DNA of 64,000 bases, taken from NCBI RefSeq assembly GCF_009909195.1, contig NZ_JAAAMU010000007.1:310001-374000 (forward strand), written 5' to 3'. This document shows positions 1 to 8,825 of the stretch, piece by piece. Source of the stretch: Paenibacillus sacheonensis (GTDB taxonomy: Bacteria; Bacillota; Bacilli; Paenibacillales; Paenibacillaceae). Made by a program: the position numbers and the translations under genes. The notes beneath the pieces were generated by a model. It ran no database searches. It had not been told where the DNA came from and saw only the letters and a program-made list of their open reading frames with translations. Positions within the stretch are counted from its first letter, which is position 1. Each line of letters begins with the position of its first letter.

Positions 1-18
1 CGTCTGCCCGCAACGCAA

Positions 19-52
19 AAGCAGTCCCATCGGTTGCCCGTCGGGACTGCTT
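19..52 (-). terminator. Terminator of the pspA-like gene
   Basis: An inverted repeat (AAGCAGTCCC at 19-28, GGGACTGCTT at 43-52) is followed on the minus strand by CTTTTGC. It lies about 70 bases downstream of the pspA-like stop codon, so it most likely ends that transcript. Confidence 0.6.
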
Positions 53-118
53 CGGCTCCTATCATCGTGAACACCCAACAATTAATGCCATTAATTGATG
101 TCATTAATTACTTACCGC

Positions 119-682
119 CTATTGCTCCGTCTTCCGTTCGCGCATCAGCTTCGCGATCTCTTCGTCAAGGTCGTCCGACTTGCCCTGCGTCAGGCGGGCA
201 AGCTCGGCCTCGTAACGGCTTGCCGAAACCGCTTGGCCCGCTTCCAATTCCGATGACGCGGTCAGCTTTCTAAGCCGCAGCGTGTCATGTTTGCCGCCCG
301 CCTCGTCTACCGCTTGCTTAAATGCGGCATAGCGGGCTTTGGTCTCTAGCAGGCCCGCTTCCATGGACCGGGCCGCGACCTGCGACGATTCGAGTTTTTT
401 CTTCGTTTCGAACTCCTTTTCGAGCCATGTCCGCGCGCCGACGGAATCGCTCCTCGCGGCCGCCTCTTCGGCTGACGCGCGGAAGCCGGCTGCTTGGCGC
501 TCCAAACCGCGCATGCGGTCCTTGGCGTTCAGCAGCTCGGATTCCAGCTTGCTGATAATGACGGCATAATCGCGAAGCTTCTCGCCCGCCGCCTCCAAGT
601 AAGCTTCGAACGACGGTTCGCCGCGGCTGCCGGACGGCTCGGCGGATCCGAACAATCCTTTAATCCGGCCCATCAAACCCAT
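119..682 (-). CDS. PspA/IM30-like coiled-coil protein
   Basis: The 187-residue product is almost entirely charged alpha-helix rich in Glu, Lys, Ala and Leu, with no signal peptide or membrane segment. Its start, MGLMGRIKGLFG, is a short amphipathic helix. This composition fits the PspA/IM30/Vipp1 family of peripheral membrane-stress proteins, which bind stressed membranes and form rods or rings; family members are usually 220-230 residues, so this one is short. It lies just downstream of, and on the same strand as, an unknown protein that also begins MGLM; the gap is 18 bases, implying an operon. Family assignment is by overall pattern only. An unrelated coiled-coil protein remains possible. 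Confidence 0.55.
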   Translation of the reverse strand: MGLMGRIKGLFGSAEPSGSRGEPSFEAYLEAAGEKLRDYAVIISKLESELLNAKDRMRGLERQAAGFRASAEEAAARSDSVGARTWLEKEFETKKKLESSQVAARSMEAGLLETKARYAAFKQAVDEAGGKHDTLRLRKLTASSELEAGQAVSASRYEAELARLTQGKSDDLDEEIAKLMRERKTEQ

Positions 683-700
683 ACGATCGCTCCCGCTGTC

Positions 701-1801
701 TTAATCTTCGCAATATTTCCGTGAATCCGCCGGTTGGAACGACGCTTGCGTAATGAATCTCCCCGGTTCACCGTCATCGCCATACTCGAAGACGAAGACG
801 TGGCTGCGCGGAATATGATTTCCAAGCACGTTGACGTACGGCGACAGGACCCGATATACCGAAGGGAACGGGCAGCAATACCAATACGAATCTTCCTTGA
901 TCATGCCATGCGCGAGCAGCTCTTCCACCGTCGTCTCGTATTCGCGCTCGACCGGCGTTTCCCGGAAGAGCTCCCAATGCTCGTTCAGATCCTCGATTGC
1001 CTGCGCGCGTTCGCCGGAACGGTTAATATCGCGAATCGCGAGCTCCGACGTGACTTTCCAGATGTCGCGGGAATCCAGCTTACACGGCTTCAACGCGGTT
1101 CCCGTTCGAGTCGCGCTTCCGGCGGCGGCTTTCAACAGCTCCGGCGCCTTCAGCCCCTGCGCGATCAAGATGAAGTTGGACAACGCGATCCAGTATTGTT
1201 CTTCCGCTTCTTCGTGGCTCTCCGCCGATACCCGGCGGCCGTTCGTGATCGTGCCGACGATGGCATCGCCCGCCTGCCTGCGCGTCCTCGCTTCTTCGTA
1301 CAACAGAATCGCTTCCTTGAAGCGTTCGCCCTCGCCGCGCGCAAGATCGACGTCAAGCTTCAGCAGTTCTTCCATGTCGCCGGCCGCCCTGCGAAGCCCG
1401 GCCAAGTGCGCCTCCGGACAAGGCTGCGGGCCTTCGATCTGCTTGCCGAGCGTAACCGGCAGCGCCATTCGGGCGGAATTGGCGAACGCCGCCTCCTGCC
1501 TGGCCGCGACCATGATATCCGGCAGCGCGCCATACCAGACGTCCGCTTGGTCATGCGTCACGATCGGCACCGGCTTCGGCTCGCCTTCCCCGTCGAAAGC
1601 ATCGCCGATGAGCGCATCCGCCATCGTCTGCAGGCTGCGAGCCGCCTGCACGAATGCCAGCGCGCGCGGCGAATCGTTGCCGGCGAATTCCACGTGGAGG
1701 GAATACACTTGCTCGCCCAATCGTTTATAAGCTTCCAAATGCTCGATCGGACATATCTTCTGTCCCGTTATGCCTTCCCTTAACCAATCCATTAATCCCA
1801 T
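701..1801 (-). CDS. Conserved hypothetical protein, partner of the pspA-like gene
   Basis: I do not recognise this family. The start chosen is the ATG at 1801, because GGAGGT lies seven bases before it; the reading frame is open further upstream but lacks another ribosome site. The 366-residue product is soluble and mostly helical to about residue 270, then has an aromatic- and Cys-rich C-terminus (YWYCCPF followed by strands), suggesting a separate beta-rich end domain. It is co-directional with the pspA-like gene, 18 bases apart. A palindrome overlapping a plausible promoter precedes it, so the pair may form a regulated stress operon. That role is inference from the neighbour. Confidence 0.7.
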   Translation of the reverse strand: MGLMDWLREGITGQKICPIEHLEAYKRLGEQVYSLHVEFAGNDSPRALAFVQAARSLQTMADALIGDAFDGEGEPKPVPIVTHDQADVWYGALPDIMVAARQEAAFANSARMALPVTLGKQIEGPQPCPEAHLAGLRRAAGDMEELLKLDVDLARGEGERFKEAILLYEEARTRRQAGDAIVGTITNGRRVSAESHEEAEEQYWIALSNFILIAQGLKAPELLKAAAGSATRTGTALKPCKLDSRDIWKVTSELAIRDINRSGERAQAIEDLNEHWELFRETPVEREYETTVEELLAHGMIKEDSYWYCCPFPSVYRVLSPYVNVLGNHIPRSHVFVFEYGDDGEPGRFITQASFQPADSRKYCED

Positions 1802-1853
1802 TTTCAATACCTCCACCGATAATAGTAATGAATTGTACGCAGCGGAATCTGCC

Positions 1854-1894
1854 AATGTTTCATAAATATTGCATAAAAGCATGAAACATTTCAA
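1854..1894 (-). promoter_or_regulatory. Promoter with palindromic operator for the pspA-like operon
   Basis: A perfect 10-bp inverted repeat (AATGTTTCAT at 1854-1863 and ATGAAACATT at 1881-1890, 17-base spacer) overlaps a plausible minus-strand promoter: -35 TTGAAA at 1889-1894 and -10 CAATAT at 1866-1871, with 17 bases between. It lies about 55 bases upstream of the GGAGGT site of the 366-residue gene. Occupancy by a dimeric regulator would block this promoter. The regulator is not known. Confidence 0.5.
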
Positions 1895-1959
1895 CCATCT
1901 TCTGGAAATATCCGCCTTAAACGAGGTACGCAGCTGCCTCGGCAAGATGATCCTGCGGC

Positions 1960-1990
1960 AAAAAAGAGACCCGCGGCATCTCGCCGCGGG
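1960..1990 (-). terminator. Minus-strand terminator with no intact gene upstream
   Basis: The stem CCCGCGGC/GCCGCGGG (1970-1977 and 1983-1990) has a five-base loop and a run of T on the minus strand at 1960-1967. Transcription entering it would come from 2000-2400 on the minus strand, where only a possible gene relic is seen. Confidence 0.6.
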
Positions 1991-2090
1991 CCTAAAGTAT
2001 ATTCAAAAGGGGGGTCGAGTTCTAGTATAACTCCCCTGCCTAAAGTTGAGTTAAAGATTGGATTGCAATCTCTTTACATTTGTCCTACAA

Positions 2091-2215
2091 CTCGGCCGGC
2101 AACCCTTGATGCTCCTGCTCGGTTACAAACGCGTTGACCAGAACGAATGCGTCATCCGAGATGCTTGAACAATTCGGATATCGCTTGCGGCGGACAAGCC
2201 CTCTGCACGATCGCA
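2091..2215 (-). pseudogene. Possible relic of a minus-strand gene
   Basis: On the minus strand, two short open stretches in different frames read like one protein tail: about 20 residues ending ELFKHLG, then after a one-base shift DDAFVLVNAFVTEQEHQG and a stop at about 2091. No start codon or ribosome site goes with them. A terminator on the same strand lies about 100 bases downstream. Together this suggests a decayed gene, but the coding signal is short and the family is not recognised. Confidence 0.25.
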
Positions 2216-2399
2216 TATCCCTATATCCGCATATACGACTGGCGGCCTCTTCGTTCAACGAAGGCCGAGCTCCCGGCGCGCAGGCTTATCACGAACCGCG
2301 AACGGGATACATATCCTAGACTACTATGGAGTTTCTATATTTTCATGCAGATGGTCCTTCATTTCAAAAATAAATCCGATCGGGAAGTGGTATTCAAGG

Positions 2400-5300
2400 A
2401 TGTCTAATTTATCGAATAGCCGGCTTCATGCCGCGGAGCCTATCGTTCATTTGCCCAGCTGCTTTGTGCCGAATTTCGGGCAGCTGCAGGATTCGCGGAT
2501 TCGGTACGTGTCGAAAGGCGGATACATGGACGCTGCGTTTACGTGCGATGCGATTATTTTTACATTTTCGGACCGGTCTCTCGCGAATGCCGGCGGGCAG
2601 TCGACGCCAGACCTGCCAAGCCGGAAACAGGAAGTTCGGCGAACGCGTGTGGATTTCCGTTTCTTGAACGCCAATCCCGCGGTTCAGCCGGCAGGAATGA
2701 AGGAAATGGACGGCAAGATCCATGTCTTCAAAGACGCGGATCCGTCAAAGTGGCGGACGGATATTCCGACGTACCTTCAGATCGTCTATCCGGAGCTGTG
2801 GCCGGGGATCGATCTGGTGTTTCGAAGCGAAGGACCAAGCATCAAGTATGAATTTATCGTGCATCCGGGGGCCGACGAGCATGACATTCGGTTTGCGTAT
2901 GCGGGAGCGGAGAACGTCTCGCTCGACGAAGAAGGGAACTTAATCATTGGTACGTTAATCGGCGCGGTTATCGATCCCCGCCCGGTCTGTTATCAGGAGG
3001 CGAACGGTCGCCGAATCGAAGTCCCGGGCTCGTTCCTCCTTGAATCGACCGAACCGGCTGGCCATGCGATCGGTTTCCGCATCGGCGGCTCCTATGACCG
3101 CAGCGTCCCTCTTGTTATCGATCCAGGGTTGATCTATTCTACCTACTTGGGCGGATCAGGCAACGATGAACCGTTCGGCATCGCGGTCGATGCTTCGGGC
3201 AGCGTCTACGTCACGGGCATCACGACGTCCACGGACTTCCCGATTACGCCGGGGGCCGTGCAGACGACGTTCGCCGGCGACCGGGAGGTATTCATCTCCA
3301 AGCTGAACCCGAACGGAACCGCTCTCGTCTACTCCACCTATCTAGGCGGGTCGGCAAGCGATTCGGGACAGAACATCGCGGTGGATGCCGCCGGCAATGC
3401 TTATATTACGGGCCGAACGTATTCCGACAACTTCCCGGTTACGCCAGGCGCCGTTCAGACGACGTTCGGCGGGTCGAGCGACGTATTCGTCACCAAGCTG
3501 AACGCTGCCGGAAGCGCGCTGGTCTACTCCACTTACTTAGGAGGAACCGGGCATGATTACGGACTCGGAATCGCGATCGACAGCGCGGGCGAAGCGTATG
3601 TGACCGGGTTTACGGCTTCTGCCGATTTCCCGACGACGGCCGGCGCCTTCCAGACGGTGTACGGGGGTAATAACGACGGGTTCATCTCCAAGCTGAACGC
3701 TGCCGGATCTTCGCTTGTCTATTCCACGTTCCTCGGCGGATCCGGCGGCGACAATGGCACGGCAATAACGGTTGATTCCGCGGGGAACGCATACGTGACA
3801 GGAAACACGGCATCCGCTAATTTCCCGACGACCGCAGGCGCCTTTCAAACCTCGAGAAGAGGCACCGGCGACGTGTTCGCGACCAAAATAAATCCAACCG
3901 GAAGCGCGCTGGTTTATTCGACTTACTTGGGCGGATCCTTGACCGAATACGGATACGGCATATCGGTCGATGCCGCCGGCAATGCCTATGTGGGCGGATA
4001 CACGCGTTCCGCGGATTATCCGACGACCCCGGGCGCCTATCAACCGGCGTTCGGCGGCACAAACGATGCCTTCATGACCAAGCTGAATCCGGGCGGCAGC
4101 GCCCTCGTCTATTCGACCTACTTGGGACGAACCAATACCCAAATCGCCTACGGCAGCGGCCTTGATCCGCTGGGGAATGCTTTTCTGGCGGGATACACGT
4201 TATCGGACGATTTCCCGACGACGCCGGATGCGATTCAGACGACGATCGGCGGCCCCCGGGATGCGTTCGCGACCAAGTTCAATCCGGACGGCAGCGCACT
4301 TGTCTACTCCACTTTGTTGGGAGGAGCGGGCGTGGACAGCGGATCCGCGATCACAGGGGATGCCGCAGGCAGCATGTATGTCACGGGATACACCCTCTCT
4401 TCCGATTTCCCGGTTACCCCGGGCGCTTTCCAGACGACGCTGGGCGGGTTGGTTGATGTGTTCGTCGCCAAGTTCGGTTTAGTCCCCGACTTGACGGTTG
4501 CCAAAACCTCCGACCGAACCGATGTGATGCCGGGCGATACGGTGACCTATTCCTTTACGCTGACCAATTCGGGTGAAGTACGTCTTACCGGAATTAGAGT
4601 CGAAGACCCTTTACTCGACCTAACCGAGGTCATTGCCGCCTTGGAGCCAGGAATGACGCAGACGCTTACGCGAACGTTCGTCGTGCCCGCCGCGACGCCC
4701 CCCGGAACGTTCACGAATACGGTGACCGTCACGGCCGATCAACTCGCGCAAAGCCGAACGGCAGCGGCCACGATCAACGTGGCTTCCTCCCCGGCGTTGA
4801 CCTTCGCCAAGACCGTCGATCCTTCGACTGCCGCACCGGGGGAAACCGTCACCTATACGATAACGGCAGTCAATACCGGCAATGTCGATTTTACGGGGAT
4901 AGTGCTGACGGACCCGCTCCTCGGGCTAAACGAAACGATCGATCGCTTGGCGGTAGGAACCCAAGCGACTTTCATCGTCCCGTTCCTGATTCCAACCGAT
5001 GCGATCAGCGGTTCAACGCTTGTGAACACTGCCGCGATCCAAGGCGACAATCTGTCCCTCCGGCAGGCGACCGCCTCCGTGCTCGTTCTAGGCGTTCCCG
5101 GGCTGGCGTTATCCAAATCCGTCGTTGCCGTATCTTCGACGGTCGATTCCTCGTCGGCCAAAGCGAATACCATTTCCGTCTTCCCGGGCGATACGGTCGA
5201 GTTCACGATCGAGGCACGCAATACGGGCAGCGTCGCGCTGACTAATATCGTGGTCACCGACGAATTGGCAGGATTGAGCAGGACGATCCCGCTATTGGCT

Positions 5301-7001
5301 GTCGGAGCGTCGGAGATTATCCGAACGACCTTCCTCGTGCCGTTGGAATCGCCCCCGAGGGTTTATACGAACAACGTAGAAGCCGTCTCCGACCAAACGT
5401 CTCGCGTGACCGCATCCGCCGCCGTCGAAATTCTGCCCGCTCCGCTCATCGGCGTGCGCAAGGTGCCGGAAACTAACGTCGTCACTCCCGGGCAGGTCAT
5501 TACCTACCGCATTACGCTCGCCAATCCCGGCAACGTGCCGCTTACGGGCGTTCGCGTTCTGGACCCGCTGCTCGGCGTAAATATTGCCGTCCCTGACCTT
5601 GCGGTTGGCGAGACCAGGGAAGTCTTGCTTCCGTTCACGGTGCCGGCGACGGCTTCGATCGGAACCGAGATCGCCAACTTGCTTACCGTCGCGACCGACC
5701 AGACCGATCCTGCTCAAGTGTTGTCCGTCGTCACGGTTACGGGCAACGGATTGTCCTTATCCAAGACGGCAGACACGGCTTCCGCCTCCCCCGGCGCCGT
5801 CATCAACTATGTGCTGACCGTTACCAATCTCTTGAGCACGCCGCAAACGAACGTCGTGTTAAGCGACTTGCTGCTCGGCATAAACGAGACCGTCGCCAGC
5901 CTGGCCGCCGGCGGGACGATCGTTCGGGCAGCCTCGTTCGTCGTTCCTCTTGACGCCGCAAACGGCAGCCTCATTACGAACGAATTCGAAGCGGTCTCGG
6001 ATCAAACGGCGCTCCAACGAACGTCGGTTTCCGTCGCGGTCCAAGCGATTCCCGGAGCGCCAACGACGCTTGCGCTCCTCAAGCGTCCTGACCGCAATGC
6101 GGTCGCGCCGGGAGGAACGGTCATATACACGGTAGAAGTGACGAACACGGGAAACAATTCGGCAACCGCCATCGTCGTATCGGATTCGCTGACCGGAACG
6201 CAGGAGACGATTCCCTCGCTCGGCCCGGGACAGGTCGCGTACGTGCAATTCCCGTTCGTCGCGCCGGCCAGTGCCGTGCAAGGAACCACCTTTGATAATA
6301 TCGCGACCGCCGATTGGCCCGAGAGGCCAGCGGGAACCCTTCCCCCGCAAAGCTTCGCGCGAATTATCATAGGACTGCAGCGATTCCTGCTCGACTTGAC
6401 GAACGTGGTCGCACCCGCTGTCGCGGACCCTGGTACAATCGCGGTCTTCACGGTTACCGTCCGCAACCAGAGCCAGCATACCTTGACGAACGTCCGCGTG
6501 ATCGAACCGCTGACGGCGTTCAGCACGCTGCTTCCATCGCTGCTTCCAGGAGAAAGCCGCTCGTTCGACCGCCCCTTTACGATTCCGTCGGACGCGGTCG
6601 GCGGCACGATATTCACGAGTCACGCCGTCGCTTTCTCCGATCAAACGCCGTTTCAGCAAGCCCCGGCATCCGTAACGACGACCCGTTTGCCGAACGCCGC
6701 GCTCGAACATACGGTCGATCGGCCCGTTGGACGGTCCGGGGAAACGGTCTACTTCACGATCCGCGCACGCAATACCGGCAATGTCGTCCTTGTCGACGGA
6801 ATTCTGAAGGCGCCGCTGTTTAATCTGGTGCTTCGTTCCGATTCGTTCGCCATCGGCGCCGATTACTTGCTTCGCATTCCGTTTATCCTGCCCGACGCGA
6901 TCGAAGATACGACGATCGTCAGCCGGGTAACCACCCTGTCGCAGAACGGACCGCTCCTCGAAGCGGCTGCCTCCGTCCTTGTCATCGTCGATGAAGAATA
7001 G
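2400..7001 (+). CDS. Giant SBBP-propeller and DUF11-repeat protein
   Basis: This 1533-residue protein has three parts. Residues 1 to about 240 resemble the domain that precedes SBBP repeats (DUF7948-like; includes VPNFGQLQD and DIPTYLQIVYPELWPGIDL). Residues about 243-695 hold seven repeats of about 65 residues, each starting L(V/I)YSTYLGG and containing VTG and DFP(T/V)TPGA. Seven SBBP repeats should close one seven-bladed beta-propeller. Residues about 695-1533 hold eight DUF11-like beta-sandwich repeats with PGDTVTYxxxxxNTG signatures. Such proteins are usually surface or structural. No signal peptide, anchor or sorting motif is visible, so a spore-coat or exosporium location is possible but unproven. 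The start at 2400 has only a weak ribosome site. Confidence 0.85.
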   Translation: MSNLSNSRLHAAEPIVHLPSCFVPNFGQLQDSRIRYVSKGGYMDAAFTCDAIIFTFSDRSLANAGGQSTPDLPSRKQEVRRTRVDFRFLNANPAVQPAGMKEMDGKIHVFKDADPSKWRTDIPTYLQIVYPELWPGIDLVFRSEGPSIKYEFIVHPGADEHDIRFAYAGAENVSLDEEGNLIIGTLIGAVIDPRPVCYQEANGRRIEVPGSFLLESTEPAGHAIGFRIGGSYDRSVPLVIDPGLIYSTYLGGSGNDEPFGIAVDASGSVYVTGITTSTDFPITPGAVQTTFAGDREVFISKLNPNGTALVYSTYLGGSASDSGQNIAVDAAGNAYITGRTYSDNFPVTPGAVQTTFGGSSDVFVTKLNAAGSALVYSTYLGGTGHDYGLGIAIDSAGEAYVTGFTASADFPTTAGAFQTVYGGNNDGFISKLNAAGSSLVYSTFLGGSGGDNGTAITVDSAGNAYVTGNTASANFPTTAGAFQTSRRGTGDVFATKINPTGSALVYSTYLGGSLTEYGYGISVDAAGNAYVGGYTRSADYPTTPGAYQPAFGGTNDAFMTKLNPGGSALVYSTYLGRTNTQIAYGSGLDPLGNAFLAGYTLSDDFPTTPDAIQTTIGGPRDAFATKFNPDGSALVYSTLLGGAGVDSGSAITGDAAGSMYVTGYTLSSDFPVTPGAFQTTLGGLVDVFVAKFGLVPDLTVAKTSDRTDVMPGDTVTYSFTLTNSGEVRLTGIRVEDPLLDLTEVIAALEPGMTQTLTRTFVVPAATPPGTFTNTVTVTADQLAQSRTAAATINVASSPALTFAKTVDPSTAAPGETVTYTITAVNTGNVDFTGIVLTDPLLGLNETIDRLAVGTQATFIVPFLIPTDAISGSTLVNTAAIQGDNLSLRQATASVLVLGVPGLALSKSVVAVSSTVDSSSAKANTISVFPGDTVEFTIEARNTGSVALTNIVVTDELAGLSRTIPLLAVGASEIIRTTFLVPLESPPRVYTNNVEAVSDQTSRVTASAAVEILPAPLIGVRKVPETNVVTPGQVITYRITLANPGNVPLTGVRVLDPLLGVNIAVPDLAVGETREVLLPFTVPATASIGTEIANLLTVATDQTDPAQVLSVVTVTGNGLSLSKTADTASASPGAVINYVLTVTNLLSTPQTNVVLSDLLLGINETVASLAAGGTIVRAASFVVPLDAANGSLITNEFEAVSDQTALQRTSVSVAVQAIPGAPTTLALLKRPDRNAVAPGGTVIYTVEVTNTGNNSATAIVVSDSLTGTQETIPSLGPGQVAYVQFPFVAPASAVQGTTFDNIATADWPERPAGTLPPQSFARIIIGLQRFLLDLTNVVAPAVADPGTIAVFTVTVRNQSQHTLTNVRVIEPLTAFSTLLPSLLPGESRSFDRPFTIPSDAVGGTIFTSHAVAFSDQTPFQQAPASVTTTRLPNAALEHTVDRPVGRSGETVYFTIRARNTGNVVLVDGILKAPLFNLVLRSDSFAIGADYLLRIPFILPDAIEDTTIVSRVTTLSQNGPLLEAAASVLVIVDEE

Positions 7002-7032
7002 CGTTAGCAGCGAAACGCCAATGAACGCAACG

Positions 7033-7060
7033 AAGGCAGCCGATTCGGCTGCCTTTTTAT
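7033..7060 (+). terminator. Terminator of the SBBP/DUF11 gene
   Basis: The stem AAGGCAGCC/GGCTGCCTT (7033-7041, 7047-7055) has a five-base loop and ends in TTTTT on the plus strand, about 30 bases after the stop codon. Confidence 0.85.
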
Positions 7061-7097
7061 TGCGCTTATCTGCTTCGCGCGCGATCGACTGTACCTT

Positions 7098-7562
7098 CTA
7101 CTGAATCAATTTGAACTGGCTCAAGACGACCCCCAGGTGAATGGCTTCGTGCATGAGAGCGAAGTTAAACAATTCTCCGGCCGTATCGAATCGAAACGGC
7201 CCCATTTCAAACAGTGTTTGCAGCCGCTGCTCAAGCATGGCGGGCGTCAATTCGGCTAGAAGGGAAAATTGCTCCGCCAGCCGTTCGTTCAACTCCTCTT
7301 TCGATGGAGGAACGACCGTCCAATCCGAGGGCTTCGTTCCGGAGTTGAACAATACTTCGTAGCGAGCCGGGATCGCAGACAATGAGCCGAAGCTCAGCAA
7401 GGCGTATTTATCCATCCAATACACCATATGTCCGATATTCCAGCGGATCGTATTATTGAAGCCTTTCGGTTGAATGTCCATTTGCGACTCCGATATGCCT
7501 TGAAGCTGCCCGATAACGATCTGACGAACGACCTTGCCCGTGTTAATGATCGGATGTTCCAT
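7098..7562 (-). CDS. DinB-family protein
   Basis: The 154-residue product fits the DinB/DUF664 four-helix-bundle family in length and in its histidine positions: NIGHMVYW near residue 44 and HEAIHLG near the C-terminus, which together usually bind one divalent metal. Family members include thiol-dependent transferases and many uncharacterised stress proteins, so no reaction is assigned. The gene is divergent from a LysR regulator, with a 182-base gap that carries an inverted repeat. It is therefore a plausible target of that regulator. Confidence 0.8.
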   Translation of the reverse strand: MEHPIINTGKVVRQIVIGQLQGISESQMDIQPKGFNNTIRWNIGHMVYWMDKYALLSFGSLSAIPARYEVLFNSGTKPSDWTVVPPSKEELNERLAEQFSLLAELTPAMLEQRLQTLFEMGPFRFDTAGELFNFALMHEAIHLGVVLSQFKLIQ

Positions 7563-7630
7563 GCTTGCAGCGCCTCCCCGTATTATGGTTGGTTCCTTTC
7601 ACAACCAAAGTGTATCTCGAACCGCATATA

Positions 7631-7717
7631 CCAACAATCGCGAGATTCCGATGCTTTTGATCGGTTTCACTACTCGATCATCGGCAATTGTTGGAATTCG
7701 GCATTGGCCGTTATAAT
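7631..7717 (+). promoter_or_regulatory. LysR promoter and candidate operator
   Basis: A sigma-A-like promoter (TTGTTG at 7688-7693, 18-base spacer, TATAAT at 7712-7717) precedes the lysR start at 7745. The sequence ATTGTTGG at 7687-7694 covers the -35 box and is the exact inverse of CCAACAAT at 7631-7638. This suggests self-regulation of lysR and control of the divergent DinB gene. Confidence 0.55.
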
Positions 7718-7744
7718 GATTGTATAAGGGAAGGACGTGAAGGA

Positions 7745-8656
7745 ATGGAACTAAGACAGCTGGAATACTTCGCTGCCATCTGCAAGGAGATGCATTTCTC
7801 CAGGGCCGCCGATCTTCTCTGCACCACGCAGTCGAATCTCAGCCAACAAATCAAGTTTTTGGAAAACGAGCTCGGCGTACCGCTGTTCAATCGCATGGGC
7901 AGGCGGATCACGTTAACCGACGCAGGACAAATCCTTCTCGACGAATGCCGGCTCCTCTTCGAACGGATCGATCATATGAAAGGGGCGATCGCGGATCTGA
8001 ATCGAATGGAAGGCGGCAAGCTGGACATCGGGATTCTGCCGGGCGACGGGGACCTGCTGTTTGACGCGCTATTAATAGACTTCCACCGTACCTATCCCAA
8101 GCTGTCGATAAGCGTTACGGAAACGATGCAGGTGTATGAACAGGTTGTCGAAGGCATAAGAGATCTCGGAGTAACCACGGTGCCTCCGAAGCCGGATGAG
8201 CGTCTTGCCGTTATTCCTTTGTTTCGCGAGGAGTTTGCTTTAGCGATCCGTTCGGATCATCCCATGGCGAAATCGCAGGCGATCCCCTTCGAACAATTGC
8301 AGCGGTTGAAGATGGTGATGTTCGGTCCGGAGCACCAGATTACGAAGCTCGTTCACTCGTGCTGCCGGGACAAGGGAATCACGATCGACAATCCGATCGT
8401 AACCTCGACCCTATCAACGCTTGTGTCGTTAGTCGAACAAGGGGTAGGAGCCGCTATTCTTCCGCGATTGCTGCTGGATCACATGAACCGCGAGCAGATC
8501 GTCAGCATAAAGCTGCTCCATCCGACACCGAGTCAAGACATCTGTATCTTATATCGAACCGACAAATTCCTAGGCCAGGCAGCCAAGCTGTTCATAGGCG
8601 AATTACGGTCATTCCTGGACAGCGTTACGGAGCGAACTTCGCAGTCATCGGGGTAA
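7745..8656 (+). CDS. LysR-family transcriptional regulator
   Basis: The start is the ATG at 7745, preceded by GGAAGG and GAAGG; the product is then 303 residues, typical for the family. Residues 1-60 form the winged helix-turn-helix (MELRQLEYF, then FSRAADLLCTTQSNLSQQI). Residues about 90-295 form the periplasmic-binding-protein-like effector domain. The pattern is close to the CynR/CbbR group. The inducer cannot be told from sequence. LysR regulators usually control a divergent neighbour, here the DinB-family gene, and often repress themselves. Confidence 0.9.
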   Translation: MELRQLEYFAAICKEMHFSRAADLLCTTQSNLSQQIKFLENELGVPLFNRMGRRITLTDAGQILLDECRLLFERIDHMKGAIADLNRMEGGKLDIGILPGDGDLLFDALLIDFHRTYPKLSISVTETMQVYEQVVEGIRDLGVTTVPPKPDERLAVIPLFREEFALAIRSDHPMAKSQAIPFEQLQRLKMVMFGPEHQITKLVHSCCRDKGITIDNPIVTSTLSTLVSLVEQGVGAAILPRLLLDHMNREQIVSIKLLHPTPSQDICILYRTDKFLGQAAKLFIGELRSFLDSVTERTSQSSG

Positions 8657-8773
8657 ACTTCTATTTTCTTTGATTCATGTTTCCGACCAGTATCGACGAA
8701 ATCGAATGTAACTCTTCGCGAGGCAAACAGCGGGATTGAAGAACGCGCGGAGCGGCGGCAAGTAAGCATTCGT

Positions 8774-8809
8774 AAAAAACCGGCCGAAGCGTTCTTCCGC
8801 TTCGGCCGG
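8774..8809 (-). terminator. Terminator of the Rieske-fusion gene
   Basis: A perfect 12-bp stem (8780-8791 with 8798-8809) has a six-base loop and is followed on the minus strand by TTTTTT at 8774-8779. It lies 17 bases downstream of the Rieske-fusion stop codon. Confidence 0.9.
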
Positions 8810-8825
8810 CCATCTAGCTCTTCTG

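Noticed and set aside
79..114. AT-rich inverted repeat AATTAATG/CATTAATT
   Set aside because: Low-complexity sequence next to the real terminator; nothing supports a function.
734..1783. 349-residue plus-strand open frame
   Set aside because: It is the shadow of the 366-residue minus-strand gene; Arg-rich, no ribosome site.
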